DNA of 34,333 nucleotides, from positions 1-34,333 of the forward strand of contig JAGLLA010000021.1 of NCBI GenBank assembly GCA_023140775.1, in the 5' to 3' direction. Made by a program: the position numbers and the translations under genes. The DNA comes from Candidatus Parcubacteria bacterium (GTDB taxonomy: Bacteria > Patescibacteriota > Minisyncoccia > JAHIHE01 > JAGLIN01). The notes below the pieces were generated by a model. It was not told the origin of the DNA, did not search any database, and saw only the letters and a list, made by a program, of their open reading frames with translations. Positions within the stretch are counted from its first letter, which is position 1, and every line of letters starts with the position of its first letter. Of the stretch, positions 31,959 to 34,333 are shown in pieces.

Positions 31959-33059
31959 GTGAGCAAAGGTAGTAATGATGTATATATTCCAATTCTAAAT
32001 TACAACGTTACAACACTAGAAGATGAAATTAAATGGCTAAGAAGTCTTAGACATAATATGTTGGTTATGACAGCAAGGTCTGATAGAAAAATTACGAACA
32101 AATATAATTCAACGGCTGAGAAAATTCTGAAAATGCTTTGTCAGGAGAGTAGAAAATCGCTTGACGATGATTCAAAAAGAGAATTATTGAAGAAAATTGA
32201 TATTTCTATAAAGGAGAACAAGCCTATACCATTGAGTTTTACTATTGCGTTCGGATTTCGATTGCCAAATTATTTGAAATTTCAGGAACCTAGTAATCCA
32301 CCAACACTTGCCTGGCTTTATAATATATACAAACTAAGCTTAATTGCGGAGAAAGTAAAGAGAATTTATCCCGCAGGTGTTGAGTTTTTCATATTTGAAG
32401 AAGCGTATCTTATTAAAGATCTATTTAGAATTCAAGACGGAATAATTGAAAGGAATATGAAAATATTGCAACAAATGATAGTAGGTTTAGCTGCGCCAGT
32501 GAGAGTTATAGATCTAAAGAAAGAACAATTTCCAAAAAAGGAGCTAGAAGAATTAACAGTTGAGATTTCTGATGCTGATATTTTTTCAATCATGTGTTCA
32601 TTGCCAGAGATGAAAAACGAAAAAATAATGGGAATGTTATATACTGTCAGGAATAAACCATATCAAATAATAAAAAAAGAGAAAAAATATATATGGAATA
32701 AAGCAAAAGGCATTGCAAAAGTCAAAAATAGATATTTTGCTTATAGAAAAAAAATTAATCTTTTTCAAAGTATCTTAAAAAAAATGGAGGGAAATAATAT
32801 AGCTGAGCGTCTAATTGATGCTACAGTAACAGAGAAGAAAGGTCGACTGTCATTTAAATTTACCGGTGGAAGTTTATTCAATCATGGAGCAACTGTAATC
32901 GAACGAAAAGCTCAAGGCAAGAATAAATGCTATGTTGTTCCAGAATATAAGCTTAGAACAGGTTTATATAAGAATCAAAGTATAAGAAAACATGTAAAGC
33001 CAATCTATATTGAAATAGATGGTGTGTTATATATCTGGGCTTATGAGGTTCAAAATTAG
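31959..33059 (+). CDS. uncharacterised protein, possible Dit1/PvcA (isocyanide synthase) relative
   Basis: I choose GTG 31959 over the track's TTG 31938 because GGAGG lies 8 bases before it. The protein has about 366 residues, is soluble and basic at the C-terminus. PIPLSFTIAFGFRLPN, PPTLAWLYNIYKLSLIAEKV, RIYPAGVEFFIFEEAYLIKD and FRIQDGIIERN follow the order of hydrophobic blocks I associate with Dit1/PvcA proteins (FPxK core, helix, Y-P-x-G strand, D-G-x-x-D region). The catalytic FPxK-type residues are not convincing. The family assignment is tentative; the alternative is an unknown family. The last about 100 residues (FKFTGGSLFNHGATVIERK) look like a separate small domain. Confidence 0.4.
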   Translation: MSKGSNDVYIPILNYNVTTLEDEIKWLRSLRHNMLVMTARSDRKITNKYNSTAEKILKMLCQESRKSLDDDSKRELLKKIDISIKENKPIPLSFTIAFGFRLPNYLKFQEPSNPPTLAWLYNIYKLSLIAEKVKRIYPAGVEFFIFEEAYLIKDLFRIQDGIIERNMKILQQMIVGLAAPVRVIDLKKEQFPKKELEELTVEISDADIFSIMCSLPEMKNEKIMGMLYTVRNKPYQIIKKEKKYIWNKAKGIAKVKNRYFAYRKKINLFQSILKKMEGNNIAERLIDATVTEKKGRLSFKFTGGSLFNHGATVIERKAQGKNKCYVVPEYKLRTGLYKNQSIRKHVKPIYIEIDGVLYIWAYEVQN

Positions 33060-33063
33060 TATG

Positions 33064-33094
33064 CGGTTGTTTATTAAACAGCCGTTTTATTTTT
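33064..33094 (+). terminator. terminator after the Dit1-like gene
   Basis: CGGTTGTTT, loop ATT, AAACAGCCG (9 bp, one G-U), then TTTTATTTTT. Confidence 0.85.
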
Positions 33095-33158
33095 ATTAAT
33101 TTTATTTAATTGACTATATCTATTTTTTCGCTATTATTTACTATATAAATATAAAAGT

Positions 33159-34160
33159 ATGATGAAATCTAGAGAACTTATATATGCGGCATGTGAAAAT
33201 AAGGAGGTGGATCGTATACCTTTGATTTTTTGGCGACATTTTCCCAGTGATGAATTATCAATTTCAAATTTTGCAAAAGCAATTATTAAATTTCAAAATA
33301 AGTTTGATTTTGATATGGTTAAAGTTACTTCTGCGAGTAATTTAATAACTGAAGCATGGGGAGGAAAACTTATTTATCGAGATGACAAAGAAGGCTCTTG
33401 TATTGGAACAAGAAAAGTGTTAGATTATCCTGTAAAAAATTACAAAGATTGGAAAAAAATTAAAAAATTAGATATATCACAAACATTACTACAAAAAGAA
33501 TTAGATGCTATTAAAATTATAAGAGAAAATATTGATAATAGTATTCCCGTAGTGTGTACAATACCTAATTCTCTGACTGTTGCTAAAATGCTATCTGGAG
33601 AGTTGTGGTTAAAAGATATGAAGGAACACGCGGAAGAATTTCATAGGGGATTGGTAATTATTACTGAGGTGATAATTGATTTTATTAAATTATATATGAA
33701 ATCAGGAGCTGAAAGTGTATTCTTTTATACTCATGCGGCTACTAACATCTTGCTAACTGAAAAAGAATATAAGACATTCGGAATCAAATATGATCTTCAA
33801 ATATTTAGTGAAGTTAAGAATTATGTAGATTTATTTATTTTTCATATGCACGGTTCTGATATTATGTTTGATTTATTGAAAGATTACCCAGTACAAGTTA
33901 TTAATTGGCATGATCGTACAACAAAACCTTCCCTAAAAGATGCTAAAAAAGTATTTCAAGGTGCAGTTCTTGGTGGAATTGATGAACATAATATTTTAAT
34001 GAAAAGAAATGTTGATGATATCAAAAAACAAGTAAGAGATACGATTCAGCAAACGAATGGAAGGGGGTTAATAATTGGTCCGGGTTGCGTTTTACCAGTT
34101 AATACTCCGGTGAAAAATATTTTGGCTGTTAAAGAAGCGATAGCTGAGTATCAAAATTAA
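33159..34160 (+). CDS. UroD-superfamily (MtaA/CmuA-like) protein, likely not a uroporphyrinogen decarboxylase
   Basis: A TIM-barrel of 333 residues of the uroporphyrinogen decarboxylase / cobalamin-methyltransferase superfamily. The start MMKSRELIYAACENKEVDRIP and the end GRGLIIGPGCVLPVNTPVKN are superfamily features. The porphyrin-binding RQAGR motif of true UroD is absent (the corresponding stretch reads PLIFWRHFPSD). FIFHMHGSDIMF plus the Cys of GPGC could form a zinc site as in methyltransferases that activate thiols. No other heme or corrinoid gene is in the window. The substrate is unknown; methyl transfer is inferred. Confidence 0.75.
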   Translation: MMKSRELIYAACENKEVDRIPLIFWRHFPSDELSISNFAKAIIKFQNKFDFDMVKVTSASNLITEAWGGKLIYRDDKEGSCIGTRKVLDYPVKNYKDWKKIKKLDISQTLLQKELDAIKIIRENIDNSIPVVCTIPNSLTVAKMLSGELWLKDMKEHAEEFHRGLVIITEVIIDFIKLYMKSGAESVFFYTHAATNILLTEKEYKTFGIKYDLQIFSEVKNYVDLFIFHMHGSDIMFDLLKDYPVQVINWHDRTTKPSLKDAKKVFQGAVLGGIDEHNILMKRNVDDIKKQVRDTIQQTNGRGLIIGPGCVLPVNTPVKNILAVKEAIAEYQN

Positions 34161-34210
34161 ATATGCTATATCAGAAGACTTTTGATACTTCTTAAATATG
34201 GTACTTAGTC

Positions 34211-34248
34211 TATAAATCTTTATCACTCACTTCTGATAAAGATTTATA
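34211..34248. terminator. inverted repeat between convergent genes
   Basis: TATAAATCTTTATC, 10-base loop, GATAAAGATTTATA: a perfect 14-bp stem. No long T-run follows on either side, so it may be a weak bidirectional terminator. Confidence 0.55.
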
Positions 34249-34333
34249 AGTTACACCTTCCTATTTCTGGGAAAATATCAATCTTTTTGGTTTTGTTATT
34301 ATATTTTTTCTGAATAAGTTCACTCACATATTG
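34244..34333 (-). CDS. 3' end of a minus-strand gene
   Basis: An open frame enters from the right edge and reads QYVSELIQKKYNNKTKKI then DIFPEIGRCNL and TAA at 34244-34246. The alternative frames on this strand are broken. Only about 29 codons are visible, so no family can be given. The inverted repeat overlapping the stop supports a gene end here. Confidence 0.4.
   Translation of the reverse strand, partial: QYVSELIQKKYNNKTKKIDIFPEIGRCNL

Noticed and set aside
33159-34160. Genuine uroporphyrinogen decarboxylase (hemE)
   Set aside because: The porphyrin-binding RQAGR motif is missing and no other heme genes are present in the window.
1-34333. CRISPR array or insertion sequence
   Set aside because: No regularly spaced repeats, no transposase ORF and no terminal inverted repeats bounding a gene were seen; the repeats present are short palindromes.

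Overview
The window is AT-rich (roughly one third G+C by eye), densely coded and mostly on the + strand. It looks like a chromosome segment of a small-genome bacterium of the Candidate Phyla Radiation (Patescibacteria, Parcubacteria-like). The reasons are the DUF5661-type small protein, a shrunken dcw cluster, very divergent PriA and MurF proteins, tRNAs without an encoded CCA, and housekeeping genes that mostly start after A/T-rich leaders with no Shine-Dalgarno sequence. This assignment is an inference; no 16S gene is present.

Layout. 1-3141: a NYN-domain protein converging on a divergent priA. 3142-3931: repeat-rich intergenic DNA around a tRNA-Pro(UGG). 3932-10824: a defence island with an m5C methyltransferase and a HinP1I-like restriction endonuclease (predicted GCGC specificity; the endonuclease is frameshifted near its C-terminus), a remnant of an N6-adenine methylase, an OLD-family ATPase/TOPRIM nuclease, a winged-helix/PIN/membrane protein and a trypsin-like protease. 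10825-13042: a long terminator, then a Na/Pi-cotransporter and PhoU pair. 13110-13535: a small membrane protein gene divergent from an odd tRNA-like transcription unit that has its own promoter and terminator. 13598-18212: core genes (antiporter, engB, DUF5661, rpmB on the minus strand and below the ORF-track cutoff, an M50 protease, rpsL, rpsG). 18281-22763: a leader with tandem terminators, then an operon of an Asp-rich helical protein, a 7TM sensor kinase and a polyprenyl synthase. 22961-28084: an mra/dcw operon (mraZ, rsmH, ftsL-like, ftsI, murF) with MraZ-type boxes at its promoter. 28208-34333: tRNA-Glu(CUC), two small SD-led orphan genes, rluF, and a metabolic cluster of a CyuA-like Fe-S enzyme behind a Cys-codon leader peptide, a 54-nt tRNA-like sequence, a possible Dit1/isocyanide-synthase-like protein and a UroD-superfamily protein.

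The most striking regulatory structure is upstream of the CyuA-like gene. A 15-codon leader ORF with four consecutive Cys codons is followed by mutually exclusive RNA hairpins ending in a T-run, the layout of a ribosome-mediated attenuator. A second pattern is a shared promoter architecture, TTGACAAAT-N7-ATT, at three transcription units: the tRNA-like RNA and two orphan small proteins. The two protein genes also have strong GGAGG/GAGGAG ribosome sites, unlike the housekeeping genes around them.
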